Assembly: GCA_963920575.1 (NCBI GenBank)
Contig: OY986967.1
Span: 635,001 to 699,000 of the forward strand
Direction of reading: 5' to 3'
DNA length: 64,000 bases
Source: Narthecium ossifragum
Lineage: Eukaryota; Streptophyta; Magnoliopsida; Dioscoreales; Nartheciaceae
Shown piece after piece: positions 34,700 to 46,939 of the stretch; positions within the stretch are counted from its first letter, which is position 1, and every line of letters begins with the position of its first letter. A model generated the notes under the pieces. The model did not search any database and was not told the DNA's origin. It saw nothing but the letters and a program-made list of their open reading frames with translations. Position numbers and translations under genes: made by a program.

Positions 34700-35530
34700 A
34701 TAATTGACTTTTATCTTTTGTGAGAATGTGGCATTGCACATTCAACTAGACTGTAAGAAAAAAGCAATTAAAAAACAAACATAAGCCAATGCCTGAGGAA
34801 AAAAATGGATACCAGGCACCAAGTTTAAGGGACTCGTCAAGTGAACGCACACAGGCAGAATGTGTATATAAATTAACCCATTTATTTATCTTTATTAGTC
34901 TCCGATAAGATATTTTTAATAATTTTTATGACATTTCAGGTATAAGAGCCATCAACAAGAGTTAGATCAAGTTTGGAGCGAAAACAAGATTATTCAGACA
35001 CATTTTAAGAAATGAAAGATCGATCTTTATAAAGCTATGTCACCTTCTCATCTGACGATAAGAATGTCGACGAGCATGATGAAGATGACGAGGAGGAAAA
35101 GGAGGGAGGAGAGAGGTCGTCCTCGAGCAACTCCAGCGTCCTGAGACTGTCTTTGACTGATCAGAGGACGGAGTCTGGTGGGGAGGGGCAGAGCCGCAGA
35201 GGTCGATGTAGGACATGAGCTCAGCGACAAAGAGCGTGCAGAGGGCGATGACGGCGGACTCGTCACAGTGGGCGAGGGTGGTGGGTTAGGGGGTTGACTA
35301 ACTGGCACGTGGTCAGTTTCGTCAGCTTATGACATTAAAAAATATGATTTTAATATATAAATTTGAAAATCTAATTTTACGAGGCACTAAATCGTCATTC
35401 TTTAAAAAATGGAGATACAAAACGCTTTTAACCTTTATTTTATTTGTTAAACTGACCTATTCTACAGAGTTGCAGCAAAACCAGAATTTTAAAAATGATA
35501 GCATGACAAATCGGAGAGTCTTCGTCAGAG
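34700..35530. other. Intergenic between CAMTA relic and RING-CH gene
   Basis: A short GC-rich patch (35090-35290) contains a proline/serine-rich open frame on the minus strand without recognisable homology. I assign no gene. Confidence 0.35.
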
Positions 35531-35801
35531 TAGTTGGAATGCTGGCGAAGTCGACCACGGAACCCTAGCTCTAGAGATTTCGAGAACCATTGGTTTGGAG
35601 GAATAGAAATCCTGTTGATCTCTCGCATCTGGATGAGTTCCGCTGGGGGAGTTGTAGCGGATCTGGAGATGGCGACGCGGAGTTGGAGGTAATGTCTGCC
35701 GGATCCAATGCTATTGTTTTAGTATGAGTATAAAAGTTTTTGATTTGCTCTGGTGCTGGGCTTTCTTGGTTGCGAGGAATGTTATGAATTATGAGATTTA
35801 A

Positions 35802-35802
<1 letters not shown>

Positions 35803-35839
<37 letters not shown>
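35803..35839. repeat. CT microsatellite at the RING-CH gene 5' region
   Basis: A pure (TC)n run of about 37 bases lies just downstream of a likely non-coding first exon ending at the GGAG|GTAATG donor near 35689. GA/CT runs are common in plant core promoters and leaders. Confidence 0.8.
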
Positions 35840-35842
<3 letters not shown>

Positions 35843-36860
35843 CTGTTTGGTGTGTTAATTTGATGGATTTGTATAGTGTTGGCTTTGATTTTCTGAAAAA
35901 AGATGGAGTTTGTGTGGAACTCATAAGTTGTGCTTTGTAAGAACTAACAATGGATACAGTCTTTGCTTTTCGTGAATTATTATAAATGCAAACTGTTAAA
36001 GCTAAGGGCATAGAAAGGTTGGAGAAATTTTCTCTGTATTCCGTGTCCTTAGTTTTAACATGGTTTTGAATTTAGGCAATTCCAGAAAACTTGTCTTGAT
36101 ATACCGTATGTGCATCTCTACTTATATCGCTTAACTTCTATCGAGGGAAATCTCAACATTCATTGTGGTGTCATGAAAACTTTGATGACAATAAGTCGTG
36201 TGAGTAGAAACTAGAATGTTGAAGCCCTTGATGTTGGATCAGAAGGAAATCAATGATTATAGCTAGGAGAAAGATGATGTGAGGTCATATTCTCAATGTT
36301 TGCAAAGATGTGACGAGGAAGAGCAGTGATCTAGAAGGCTAGAAGATGAAGCATACAATAGATGGTAGCGCTTGTTCATGCTCTATAGTTACGAAACTCA
36401 AGGAAAGTGAGAAGATAGTTTTGTTTCTTCAGGAGAGCTTCTTATGATTCATAAGGTTAGGGTATGTTTCTGTATCTTATGAGCATGTACTCATAAAATT
36501 GCATGAGGATGAGTTGAGAATGGTAAAAGCTCTTTTTCTGAAGGAGGGGATTTTTCATCATCACCCGGGTCATCTATGTGAGCTTTTGCTTCTTCTTCTT
36601 GCTGCACTTGTTGTTCAGAATGTTGCCCACCTATTTCAAACTTCAAACTTGTTCACAAATGTGATTTCTTGCCTGCCTATGTACCTAAGGCTGTGATTTC
36701 ACATTGAACCAGCTCTCCAGAACTATCTTCTTTGATCTCATTTTCATTGGGATCCAGCTTGATCGTTGTTTATCCTTTTCATTTTGCAGGAATAATTCTA
36801 TGTTTTGAAACACTTAACAAAATTTACCTCTATGCCGTTGTTTGGATAATATTCCTCACT

Positions 36861-39800
36861 ATGCGATTGGTCTCGAATGATAGCCAAGACGGAGATATGT
36901 CGGAAACAGCACCCATTCTGCATAAGTCAACCTCCACAGCCAGTTCCAATGATTCCCAATTGTCATGTGAAATCACATTGGTGACTGTCAATGATGATCA
37001 TCCAAGTCTTGATGGCGAGGAAAATAACAATCTGGTGAAGGCAGACCAACCACTATGCCGCATTTGCCTTGACAATGGAGGTGTTCTATTATCACCATTC
37101 GTATCTTTGAATTTCTCATGCAAATTTCAGTACCAATTGAGCATTTTATTTTTACTAAGGAGATATATGGCCATTCACTTGTGGATGCATGGAAAATGAT
37201 TTGCATTGCATGAAGTTCTACCTTTTATATGTTTGTATGTTGAAAGAGTCTTCCTTCTTTCTGTGAAGGTGACGATTTAATTGCACCCTGTCACTGTAGG
37301 GGTACACAGAAGTACGTGCATCGATCCTGTCTCGATAATTGGAGATCAACAAAGGTAATGTTTGTAGTTGATTGTGCATTTTAGACTAGAAATCTACCTT
37401 ATTTCAAGGTTCTCAACCACAAGATGTAGCCATTATGCTTTTGTCAAAGGGATGATTTCTTGCCATTTCAACTGAATGGATAGACCTGTGTCAATCTGAT
37501 TCGCATTTTTTGTTTTACTATGCAAGTGGGTAACAACCTTACGATCTATTTGGCTGTGAATGTCAGGAAGGCTTTGCTTTTGCACACTGTACAGAGTGCC
37601 GTGCGGTTTTCATTTTGCGTGCAAATGTACCTCCAGATAGATGGTGGTTGAGACTGAAGTTTCGGCTCCTTGTTGTTAGAGACCATGCCATTATATTTAT
37701 TGTTGTACAGCTGGTAAGTCAGAGCCCATTGGCTTTAAATAAAAATATTGTGATCATGATATTAGTTGCAAAGACCCTGGACCCATGTTGGTTGATTTTG
37801 ATTGGTCAAGAATATTCATCCTGTACTTTGGCCATGTCATTAAATATGTTACCTTATCTAAGGCTAGATAATTTTTTAAAGATTTTTTGTGAATTTCTAA
37901 ACTAAGTTTTGCATTGACTTATCTTTCCCTCAAGAGAAGCAACACAGGATTAGTAGCATTGTTTATGCGAACCATCTTCTTTAAGGAGAGATTTTGTAGG
38001 AAGTTGATATTATTCTTATATACGTGTACTCCATTACTGTCTGGAGATTTTCCCGTGCATCTTTGGTTTTTTCAAAATTGTATAATTGACTGAACATATC
38101 TGGTTATACTACAAAAGCTGACTGCTCCAGGAGTCATTGCATATCCAGGACGAATTTTTTCTCGCAGTCATTTACCTTCCTTGCCGCCAGTTTGTCGCAA
38201 ATGCAGCCATCCCCAACACCATCCACAATTGCATCTATGGCAACAATTGCTTTTAGCTTGTAATCATACACAGCCAGTTGCCATAAGTACCATACTCAGC
38301 AGCTGGAAAGGTCCAAAGCCCTTTTGATGAAAAAATTTTTCTAGGAAGGCTTACGGTTTTCCTTTCACTTTTGTTTTACGCTGCAGTTTTTTACGATGGG
38401 TGCCACCCATACACATTGTAGGCTTGTATATCCATCTGCTGTTAGTATGGTGCCATTGGGAATACTTGAGAATTGGTAGAAATGATTGAAAATGCCTACA
38501 CATGCGAAGTGACAGGGATCATTTGTGGGTGAAAATCCATCTGACAGAAATATAGGTTGGTTCTTGCTGAAGCTTAGAGAGCACATAGTTGATCAGCTAT
38601 GAACTTCATTTGCAAAACTATGCAACTCATTCTAGAGTTTCCTGTGACCCTGTCATGGTTCCCTATGATGCGTTCTGGATTTGTAATCCAATCTGCAATC
38701 TCATAGGAGCTCATTATTTCTTGACGCTGATAGCAGTATTCTCCTTCATTTCATCACCAATAGCTCACAGTCCATATACTTCTGATTCTCATACGCTCAC
38801 CTGTTTCTTATTCACCTTTATTTTGATAGTGAAAATCACACAGATTAAGAAAATTCTTTTGCAGGTTGTAGCATTTTTGGGCTTGCTGGTATACAGATTT
38901 TATGGCGATGAACTCAGGGAAATGTTTGATTTCGACGAACATCCATATGGATTTTATTCAATGGCCAGTATGTTCTTGTCAAGCTTATAGGCTTCTGAAT
39001 TCCATATGGACCTTATGTGATTCAAACTATACTTTCTGTATCTAAATTTGGTCATGTAAGCATTTTTATCACAGATTGTTGACAAATAAAACACCAGATT
39101 AGCAAAAGCACGGTATCCGATTTCAATCATGACATCTTCACCTTAATAATCTTCATGGTTCATGGTGATTCTATGTCTCTTTTTGCTTGGATAATGCCTC
39201 TCATTATCTTTTTGACTCCTGTTGGAATGTTTTACGTTAATGTGATTTTTTGTTAGACTATGGGGGTATGCTTGCTGTCGTGATTTGTTGGTGTTGCCAT
39301 CGTATTCTGAGTCTTTCTTTTCTACAAATATAGGCAATAACTATTGGATTTACTAGCTGCATTTGCTCTAGTTTCATTGAACACCTGAATTGAAAAATCC
39401 TAGGCACTTGCCATGTCCTTAGGATGAAAATTTGTGATAATTTCATGATGGCGGTCTAGATTACTGTCCTTGTTCATCCATGAAAATTTCTGGATAAGCT
39501 GCGTGGATCACCCATTCGTACTAAAGTCAAAATTTCACACAAGGAACTGAACAAACCTTATGTCTCAGACCATAGGTACATACGAAAGTAGTGTAGTCCG
39601 AGGATGCATTTATGAGTATGTCTTAAAGGTCATTTTTTCCCCATTCTGAATGTGATTCATGCGTTGTCCAATTAGATGGACACACCTTGCTGTCATTGTT
39701 AACATGTACGGGTGAAGTCGATTTAATATTAGATTTGCAAGCATAGCTTAAAGCAAAAGTCCTTTTGCTAGCTTGCATTGACATGAAGGAATATATGCAG

Positions 39801-41024
39801 TTTGGAATCCCAGGATATGCATGATACACTCATTCAAAATTTTGTTTTTTTTTATTTATAAAATTGTTCCTTTTCAGGCGTGAGTGACTACTGGTCATTG
39901 CTGTGTGGATTAATTATCATGAATACTTTAAGTAATTTCATGCTTGAATTCTAAATTCTTATTGATTTCCAAAGAGCAGGCAGTTGTTTCAGTTGCTCGC
40001 ATTACTTTCTTGAGACCTTCTGAACTCATTTTTTATATTTTTGGACAACTTGTGCAGTCATTGCAGTCGTTTTGGTGGGATTGCTGTATGGCTTCTTCAT
40101 AGCTATAATCTGTGGACAGAGAATAAATGAGCGCCACTTCCATGTTCTTGCAAATCAGGAACTGACGAAGGTTCAGTTACTCTATGCTCACTTTTCATCT
40201 GCAAAGCCATCTTAATGTCTTTGTTTGGTACTGCCAGTTCGAAGAATATCTTTCTAGGAGTGTACTAAAAAAAATTCAGAAGCTTATTACCTGTGAATAT
40301 GAAATGATTGATATTAACTGCTCAGAATTTTCCGTTTTTCCTGCACAGATGGTGACTAATACATGCTAACTTGTGTTTGTATGTACTTATTATGAGCTAG
40401 TCACAGCACCGGCTTCTGAGGCATGTTGGTATGCTTCAGGATTTTAAGTCAACTATGCCACATACACTGCTGATGTTTCTTACAACTTGGTTTTAGCATA
40501 TTGTGTCATACAAATCAAAGACAAATGTTTCTAATAAATAATACCTATCCAGATTACAGACTTTGTGAAGTTACCTTTGTTGCTTTGATTGTTTTACTAG
40601 CACAAGTGAAAAATGAAAAACAGCTTCTTCTTTTTTTTTGTCTTTGAAGCTAGTTTATATGATAGATGCGAGAGCATGACAGATATGGAAACTTTAGTCT
40701 TAGAATGCCAATAAATGGTTCCCACTATTACTTAGATTTCTTTGAGAAGGCGACCGGTTAAACATTTGAAAAAATGTATGATTTCATATCATGAAGTTTT
40801 GGGAGCAGATATCATACTATGAAGACATGAGCATGGATCGGCCTGTATTACTTAGTGTAGTCCCTTTCTGCTGCATAACTACCTATTTTCAGGCTATCTT
40901 TTACTGGAGTCTGACATTGGTGTGATGCCAGGAATATGTGGTTGAGAGTCGAGAGGAAAATAAGGTTGAACCAGAGCTTGATCCAAGTCATGTTACAGAG
41001 TTGAGAATGTTGGGGCTTTATTGA
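36861..41024 (+). CDS. RING-CH (RINGv/MARCH-type) membrane E3 ubiquitin ligase, 253 aa, 6 coding exons
   Basis: Coding exons: 36861-37080, 37269-37354, 37567-37713, 38865-38967, 40058-40170 and 40932-41024. Phases all close. The RINGv C4HC3 zinc site is complete: C66, C69, C81, C83, H91, C94, C110 and C113 ([26 protein letters not shown]). Two hydrophobic segments follow, at residues about 140-163 ([20 protein letters not shown]) and 185-206 ([20 protein letters not shown]). So it is a membrane-anchored ligase of the MARCH type that would ubiquitinate membrane cargo. Two in-frame starts exist, MRLVSND at 36861 and MSETAPIL at 36897; I took the first. Short out-of-frame ATGs precede it in the same exon. 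A non-coding first exon probably lies near 35560-35689. Confidence 0.93.
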
Positions 41025-43020
41025 GCTGGAATTAATTGTGCATCCTGTCCTCCAGTACGTACCTCTTGACTTGCTCTCATCCAGTCTTTTAAAAGATAAA
41101 AATCTTCAAATCAGTTCTAGCAAGTTTTTGATGTGAATTTGTGATTTCTTGCCCATCTCAGTCCATTGGCCCTTCCTTTGCTGGTTCCAGTATTTCCATC
41201 TGTTCTTGTAGCTGGTTAATAGTGTAAGGCATTGTTGTTACTTTTGATGCATTATCCTCCTCTTCACTGTTTTGCGACGGAAATGGTTCAGGATGAATTC
41301 TGTGGAGCTTTTCATGAATTTATTCTGCAGATCTATGCCATAACTGCCGCCCAATAATTTCTGCATTCGTCTAGTTTAAATCTGCTAGGCCTGTAGTAGC
41401 AGTAGCTTCTATCTTCAAGTAGTTTTTTCGATTCTATTTTAGTCATTTGGATAACTCACATGATCGTAGCAAGAAGAGCTCCGCTATAATTCTCTTCAAT
41501 CTAAGATCTGAATCGCCCAAGTTGGAAATCTTCATATTGTAGGTTGCTGTTAATATTGATTTTTCATTTCTTTCAGTTTCCACTCGCCTGGTAATACGGA
41601 GCCTGCTTGCCAAAATGAGCATCTGCATCCGTCACGAGAGAGCCATTACTAAAACTTAAAAACAGTCTAGCAAAGTGGGGATAACAAGCAACACGTTCTG
41701 CCACGGGGCAATTCAAATAGCAGTGGTCATATTTTCCTTCTTTTTTGTGTATGTTGTATCATACATGAGTTGGGTAGACAGGAAAAAAGAAAAGATTGCT
41801 GCCCTATACAAGCCAATGTTTATGAGCCCTACGTGATTTGTTTTGACAGAGAACAAAGTTTGTTTTTCTGTACACTAGCCCATGTTTCTATCAGTCTATT
41901 CAAACTAATTCTTCCACAACATTGTGTTGTACAAGAATCATGATGTAGATTCTAGCTGAATTTTTTTGTTCTTGAGCCTGTTGTTGATGGTAAATTTGGA
42001 AACATGAGTAGACAAACAGTTTTAGTATTGTTTATTTTTTCTTAATGTGTGCTCCTCCCCAGATTTTTTCTACTCGTGTGCTGTCAGACTTTTTTCTTTG
42101 AACATCTGTGCGTTTGGATCCTTGCAGATTCTGAACTTTAAGCACAAACGGTCCTTAGTACTCCATGCCTGAACAATGGCTGCCATCAAACTATTTTTTA
42201 GTTGGATGGCACAAGGATCTTACATTAGCCTGACAAGACAATGTTAGTATTATTGTTTCATTTGTTAAGCCTGAAGACGCAAAGGCGCACAACTGATCTA
42301 CTCCATGAAGGCTCTCAGCACCAAGGAGCGGTCTGAGTTGCATAACTAAGTGCTCGTCTCACAACACCTTCCACGTCCTCATTACCAATCTCCAAGCTAG
42401 ACAGCCGGACAAGATAGTAGCGAAGCAGGTGCTATGAACTTTTAACATCCTCGAACATCACAGTTAGGTTCTGCATCGTAAGATGATCTTACTGGACTAA
42501 TCTCAGTTTATTTTACAAAGAATATGAGAAAACCATGTCATTCTCTGCATCATCCATTTGGATCAAAAGGTACATATAATTTATGTTGTAAGGTATACAA
42601 GCATTACAGCAACTAAGAACATGCTGTACTGATGGTGTAATGTTCTACCCTCACTGTAAGGCTCCATAATCCCTACTTCACAAGATCAGTTGCATCATTG
42701 CATGGCTGTCACATTTCATCTAAGGCTGGTGATAAATATTCTGAGAAGCTGAGACTGTTTATTACATTACGTTTAGGAAATAATACAGCTCAAAATACAG
42801 CGACCATCCTAAAGCAACTACAGATGTTGATGATTCTTTTTCGGTTGTGTGCAACCAGCTCCACTTGTTATGTACAGCAATCACCAAATAGGTGGGTGGC
42901 TTAGCTGGAGTACCTACACTGCACTTGAGCCTGCAGATTTGGATATGGATTTGACATCAGTTTCAGTGTGCCACCATCTGGGGTAGCATGCAAAGGAAGA
43001 ACTAGCCTACTAGCAAGAAC
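41025..43020. other. 3' flank and intergenic, no gene recognised
   Basis: The first few hundred bases are probably the RING-CH 3' UTR. After that no ORF longer than about 70 codons looks coding. Confidence 0.4.
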
Positions 43021-43023
43021 AAT

Positions 43024-44407
43024 AACGGCACGTTTGGTTCGCACAAGGAATGAAGGACGGAATGGGAATGGGAATGAGATTAGGAATGAACTATTACCAA
43101 GGTGATTTTGTGATATCATGATTGAGAATAAAAATGAAGCATTACCGTGTTTGGTATACAAACAGAAGCCTGGGAATGAAATGGGAATGAAGTATAAATG
43201 ACTAAAATAACTTTCGTATTTGATGTGATGTCCCCAGGTGATAAATGCAATGTCATGATGTGATGTTGCAGCTCTTCTAGTCTTATAAAGCTATTTTTTT
43301 TTTCAATTTTACTCTAAATTTCTTATGTCTTTTAGATTATATTGTTAATGCTCATTCGTGAGGGAGGAGATGAATGCAGTGTACGTTTAGGAAGAATAAA
43401 ATAATTCTTATAATCTTTGTGTTGCACTCTTTGTAAGGCCGCCATTAAAGCACCCAAGGTCAAGTTCAACAAGGCCATCAATGCTAGCAAGCCCTCCAGC
43501 TCCACCAAGCTTCCCAAGGCGCCGTCCGCCAAGCCCACCAATTCCAATTCCACCAAGCTCGCCAAAACCCAGCTCAAACCCCTCACCACCACCAAACCCC
43601 CCATATCCCTCAAGAAAACTAAGGCGTCATCGCCACCGCCGCTCGCCAAGAAGAAAGCCGCCGGCGACACTGACTCCAAGCCCCAGCAACCCAAGAACCC
43701 AGATCCGACCCTAAAGCCATCGAAGCCGAAACCGAAACAAGAGCCATCCCTATTGTGGCTCGAGCAGGACGGTAACGACAGCATCGGCCTCGACAACATG
43801 TCGGACTTCCACGACCTCCCCTCCCAGCTCCTCCTCTCGAACTTGTAGAAGATCTCCACCACCTCCCGCGTCTACCTCTCCCGCGCCAACCGCGAGATCG
43901 TCAAGGGGGTCCGCCCCTTCGTCGGCAACAAGTACGCCCCCACCATCGCCTCTGGCGCCTTCCTCCTCCTCTTCCACCACCTCAAGAGCTACCTTTCCTT
44001 ACAATGGATCCTAATCTTCATCCAAGCCTATTTGGCCATATACTTCGCCACACTCTCTCTGACGGCGGACTTCGGCTTCGAAATAGGGTATCCTCGGCGG
44101 AGAGATGACGCGGAAGATAGCTTGGGAGAGAGATCACAGGAGAGAGCTCGGGAGAGAGATCACAGGAGAGAGCTCGGGAGAGAGATCGCGATAAAAGGGT
44201 ATTAAAGTAACTATATTTCCTAATCCTCGGATTGTCCGAAACGGGATGAGCTAGTCCGAGATATGAGATGGGATTGGGCTATTCCTAACTTGTCAGGAAT
44301 GAAACATTCCATTCCTGACGTTAAGTGCCAACCAAACAATGGAATGGGATTTGAGTCGGGAATTGACCATTCCATTCCCAACTTTTTGGGCAACCAAACA
44401 TGCCGTT
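43024..44407. mobile_element. TIR element carrying a captured plant gene fragment
   Basis: Inverted ends AACGGCACGTTTGGTT and AACCAAACATGCCGTT are flanked by AAT on both sides (43021-43023 and 44408-44410). Both subterminal zones are built of GGAATGGGAATG-type words. No transposase is present. The core (43430-44090) is GC-rich and holds a piece of a conserved plant gene, listed separately. This is a gene-capturing non-autonomous DNA transposon. The superfamily is uncertain because a 3-bp AAT duplication is not the Harbinger TWA. Confidence 0.8.
43425..44096 (+). pseudogene. Captured fragment of a conserved plant membrane-protein gene
   Basis: The frame begins within the element (KAAIKAPKVKFNKAINASKP) and is rich in Lys, Pro and Ser. 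It then shows NMSDFHDLPSQLLLSNL and stops at 43846. In the same frame the DNA continues KISTTSRVYLSRANREIVKG, VRPFVGNKYAPTIASGAFLL and ILIFIQAYLAIYFATLSLTA before homology ends near 44096. The second part resembles a conserved plant family of unknown function with several membrane segments (pattern STTS+AYL then FIQAYLAIYFATL). The stop codon and missing downstream part make it non-functional as a full protein. Confidence 0.7.
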
Positions 44408-44410
44408 AAT

Positions 44411-45520
44411 GAATCGAGGTTAACCATCAGATATTATAGAATAACAAATGATAAATGTTAGTAACCATAGCTCAGCTGATGTGTTTCACTCACCCACAAT
44501 TCCATCTGTCTGATTGTCATCTATCCTTCCTCATCATCAGATTGTACCGCTACCATCTTTCGGCTTATTTTTACAGCATGAGGGGAGACACCTTGATTTG
44601 ACCAAATACAGATGATAGAAATCAAGCATAGGTGATGAAAATTGCATGCAATCCAATTTTTGACAGATTAGTGTTTCTCAAACATATGACAGATCATGAA
44701 GGATATATATAAACCAACATGTTAATACGATTTCTTTAGGAATAAAAACTTAGTATGTTATATAAGGTGGCGAAGCAACCTCTGCAAGCTACTTCAATAC
44801 TCACTTATTCTTCAAAATGTGACCAAAAAAACTACCAAGCTCAACATTACTTTGGGTGAATTATTGGCTTTGGATACATTACAAACAACACAGTGCTTTT
44901 TCTCTATTGTTTCAGCTTACCCATGACGGATTAAGTCCTAGTTATCATCATTTATCGATTTGTGTAATTGGAACTAATAGGCTTCTAAGATAATGAAGAT
45001 AAAGTTTGACATCCAACATTCAAAACCAAAACAAATCAAATTTTAAAGACAGGATTACAATTGCAACAGGTAGCACATTTTCATAAAAGTTGGATCACTT
45101 GGGTTCTATCACAAGATTCTACCATCATAATGAGCATCTTCTGTAAGCTTACTAGACGATACAAGGATGGAATCGAAGAACACAAAATTGATGGTACAGC
45201 ATTGATAAGCAAACAAAAAACCTCATTTGACGTGCATATCAATTGAATATGACAAATTCAGCTACGGCACGTCTAAACGATGCAGCAAGTAATGAAAAAA
45301 ACACTAGAAATTTACCAAGAACCAGATCTATCACATTCTTAAGTAAGCAGGTTGGAGTCAAGCAAGCTTAATAATGTTTTCACCGATCTAACGACGGGAG
45401 ACGGCATAATAATTGATAAAAAAAATTGAGGTCTTTGGAGGAGCAATAAAAAGGATCCATCACCAACGCAAAATATAAATATATAGACGAATAACTCAAA
45501 AAAAAAAAGCTCAAACTTGG
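44411..45520. other. Intergenic, no gene recognised
   Basis: AT-rich, with scattered short frames only. The right end probably contains the 3' UTR of the minus-strand gene that ends at 45528. Confidence 0.4.
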
Positions 45521-45527
45521 GCCGATT

Positions 45528-45984
45528 CTAAATCGAAATACCAAATTCATCTTTAAAGCACCCAACCTCCCAATTCTTACCTTCCACAAAGAAGGTTAAC
45601 GAAGGCCACCCACGAGCCGAGGTAAAGGATAAGATCTCCTCCTCCGTCATGGGATTCGCGAGCCTCCCTACGAGCTCCACAAGCCCGAAAGCCTTCCCTC
45701 GCGGCGGCACCCAGTAGGACGATCCAGGGATGAAGGGGAGCCAATCCGGGGCGGCACGCCGGACGATGATCCCGTGGATCGCGTCCTCCAGCCGCCGCAT
45801 CCCCAGCATCTCCACCTCGCTCCCAGAAGACGATGAATCCTCGCCAGAGAGGTCGATCTCCACCAGCTGCGCCGCCTTCTCGGAGCGGCTGGAGCGGTAG
45901 CGGGTGGCGAGCAGGCGGCAGGATCTCAGGCTCGCAGTTAGGGCATGTGCGTCGCGGAGTCCGGATCGGGAGAGGAGATGAGCC

Positions 45985-45986
<2 letters not shown>
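45528..45986 (-). CDS. Small conserved plant protein of unknown function, 152 aa
   Basis: A single open exon. The first 35 residues (MAHLLSRSGLRDAHALTASLRS then CRLLATRYRSSRS) are Arg/Ser/Leu-rich without acidic clusters, which could be an organelle presequence. A serine-rich acidic stretch follows (DLSGEDSSSSGSEVE). The conserved core is MRRLEDAIHGIIVRRAAPDW then LPFIPGSSYWVPP. The C-terminus is LVGRLANPMTEEEILSFTSA then RGWPSLTFFVEG. I recall this core from plant proteins of similar size without assigned function. A GA-microsatellite (45987-46014) sits directly before the start codon, in the presumed leader. An intron beyond the last codons cannot be excluded. Confidence 0.75.
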
Positions 45987-46016
<30 letters not shown>

Positions 46017-46128
46017 CTTCGTCGGACGTCTTCGAGAGGGGTCTAAAAGGGAGGCGAGAGGATATCACACGGTAAGGCCGCCACCGCCATCAAAGCAATT
46101 AGAAAACCACCAGACTACGAGGCGTCAA

Positions 46129-46168
46129 CAGGTCGGATCCTAGGTTCCGATATCTAGGATCCGACCTG
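46129..46168. repeat. Perfect 15-bp hairpin
   Basis: CAGGTCGGATCCTAG and CTAGGATCCGACCTG are exact inverted copies separated by 10 bases. It lies 140 bases upstream of the small gene's start and 70 bases before the large inverted-repeat element. It could be a minimal fold-back footprint or a structural site. No function is evident. Confidence 0.75.
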
Positions 46169-46317
46169 TGTGAGATGGATGCGGAGTTGGCTGAGGAAAA
46201 TCCGCAAACCGATATATATATATATATATAATATAATCAACCTTATAAGGAGCAATAACAGTTAACCTGCATTAATTCATATCCCCTAAGTTTCTTTATA
46301 TATATTCTCTAAGTTTG

Positions 46318-46517
46318 NNNNNNNNNNNNNNNNNNNNNNNNNNNNNNNNNNNNNNNNNNNNNNNNNNNNNNNNNNNNNNNNNNNNNNNNNNNNNNNNNNN
46401 NNNNNNNNNNNNNNNNNNNNNNNNNNNNNNNNNNNNNNNNNNNNNNNNNNNNNNNNNNNNNNNNNNNNNNNNNNNNNNNNNNNNNNNNNNNNNNNNNNNN
46501 NNNNNNNNNNNNNNNNN
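46318..46517. other. Assembly gap (200 N)
   Basis: Exactly 200 undetermined bases, probably a placeholder size. It lies right after the left terminal repeat of the large element, where fold-back structure would hinder assembly. Confidence 0.99.
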
Positions 46518-46519
46518 CT

Positions 46520-46645
46520 GCAAGCAGTGTCCACCAGAAACACAAAGAGTCGATGGAAGGTCGTGCTACTGGTTCTATTGTGAGTGCCGCCACTGGTGCA
46601 GTGCTCGGTCGAGACAAGGAGAGGGACCATGTCATACAATTGCTT
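46520..46645 (+). pseudogene. NB-ARC (NLR resistance gene) fragment
   Basis: Directly after the gap one frame reads KHKESMEGRATGSIVSAATG then AVLGRDKERDHVIQLLL. This resembles the linker and start of the NB-ARC domain in plant CC-NLR immune receptors (known pattern V-x-GR-x2-E-x4-I-x-x-LL), just ahead of the P-loop. It then runs into the repeat array and stops. Only about 40 codons are visible, so it is a captured or truncated piece. Confidence 0.6.
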
Positions 46646-46939
46646 TTGGTAGATACTTTACAATTCATAGAATAACTACCAATATTGGTAATTACTTCTC
46701 ATAAATTGTACTTATTTTTTAGAAAAATTTTGTAATAACTTTTTAGCAAAGTTTTCTACAAAATTTTTGTAGATACTTTTCAGAAAATTTATGTATCAAT
46801 TTTTTATAGTAATTATTTGTAGTTATTTCCCATGAAATTGTAAAGTAACTACCAATAATCTGGGAAGTAACTACCAATATTTGTAGTTACTTCCCAGAAA
46901 ATTTAATTATTTTTTCATAATTTGTAGTTACTATCGCAG

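Noticed and set aside
35048..35308. Pro/Ser-rich 86-codon frame
   Set aside because: Low complexity in a GC-rich patch. No supporting homology.
43332..43862. 176-codon frame on the minus strand
   Set aside because: Antisense shadow of the captured gene fragment, whose plus-strand frame has the recognisable sequence.
46286..46704. Open frames crossing the N run
   Set aside because: They are artefacts of undetermined bases read as X.
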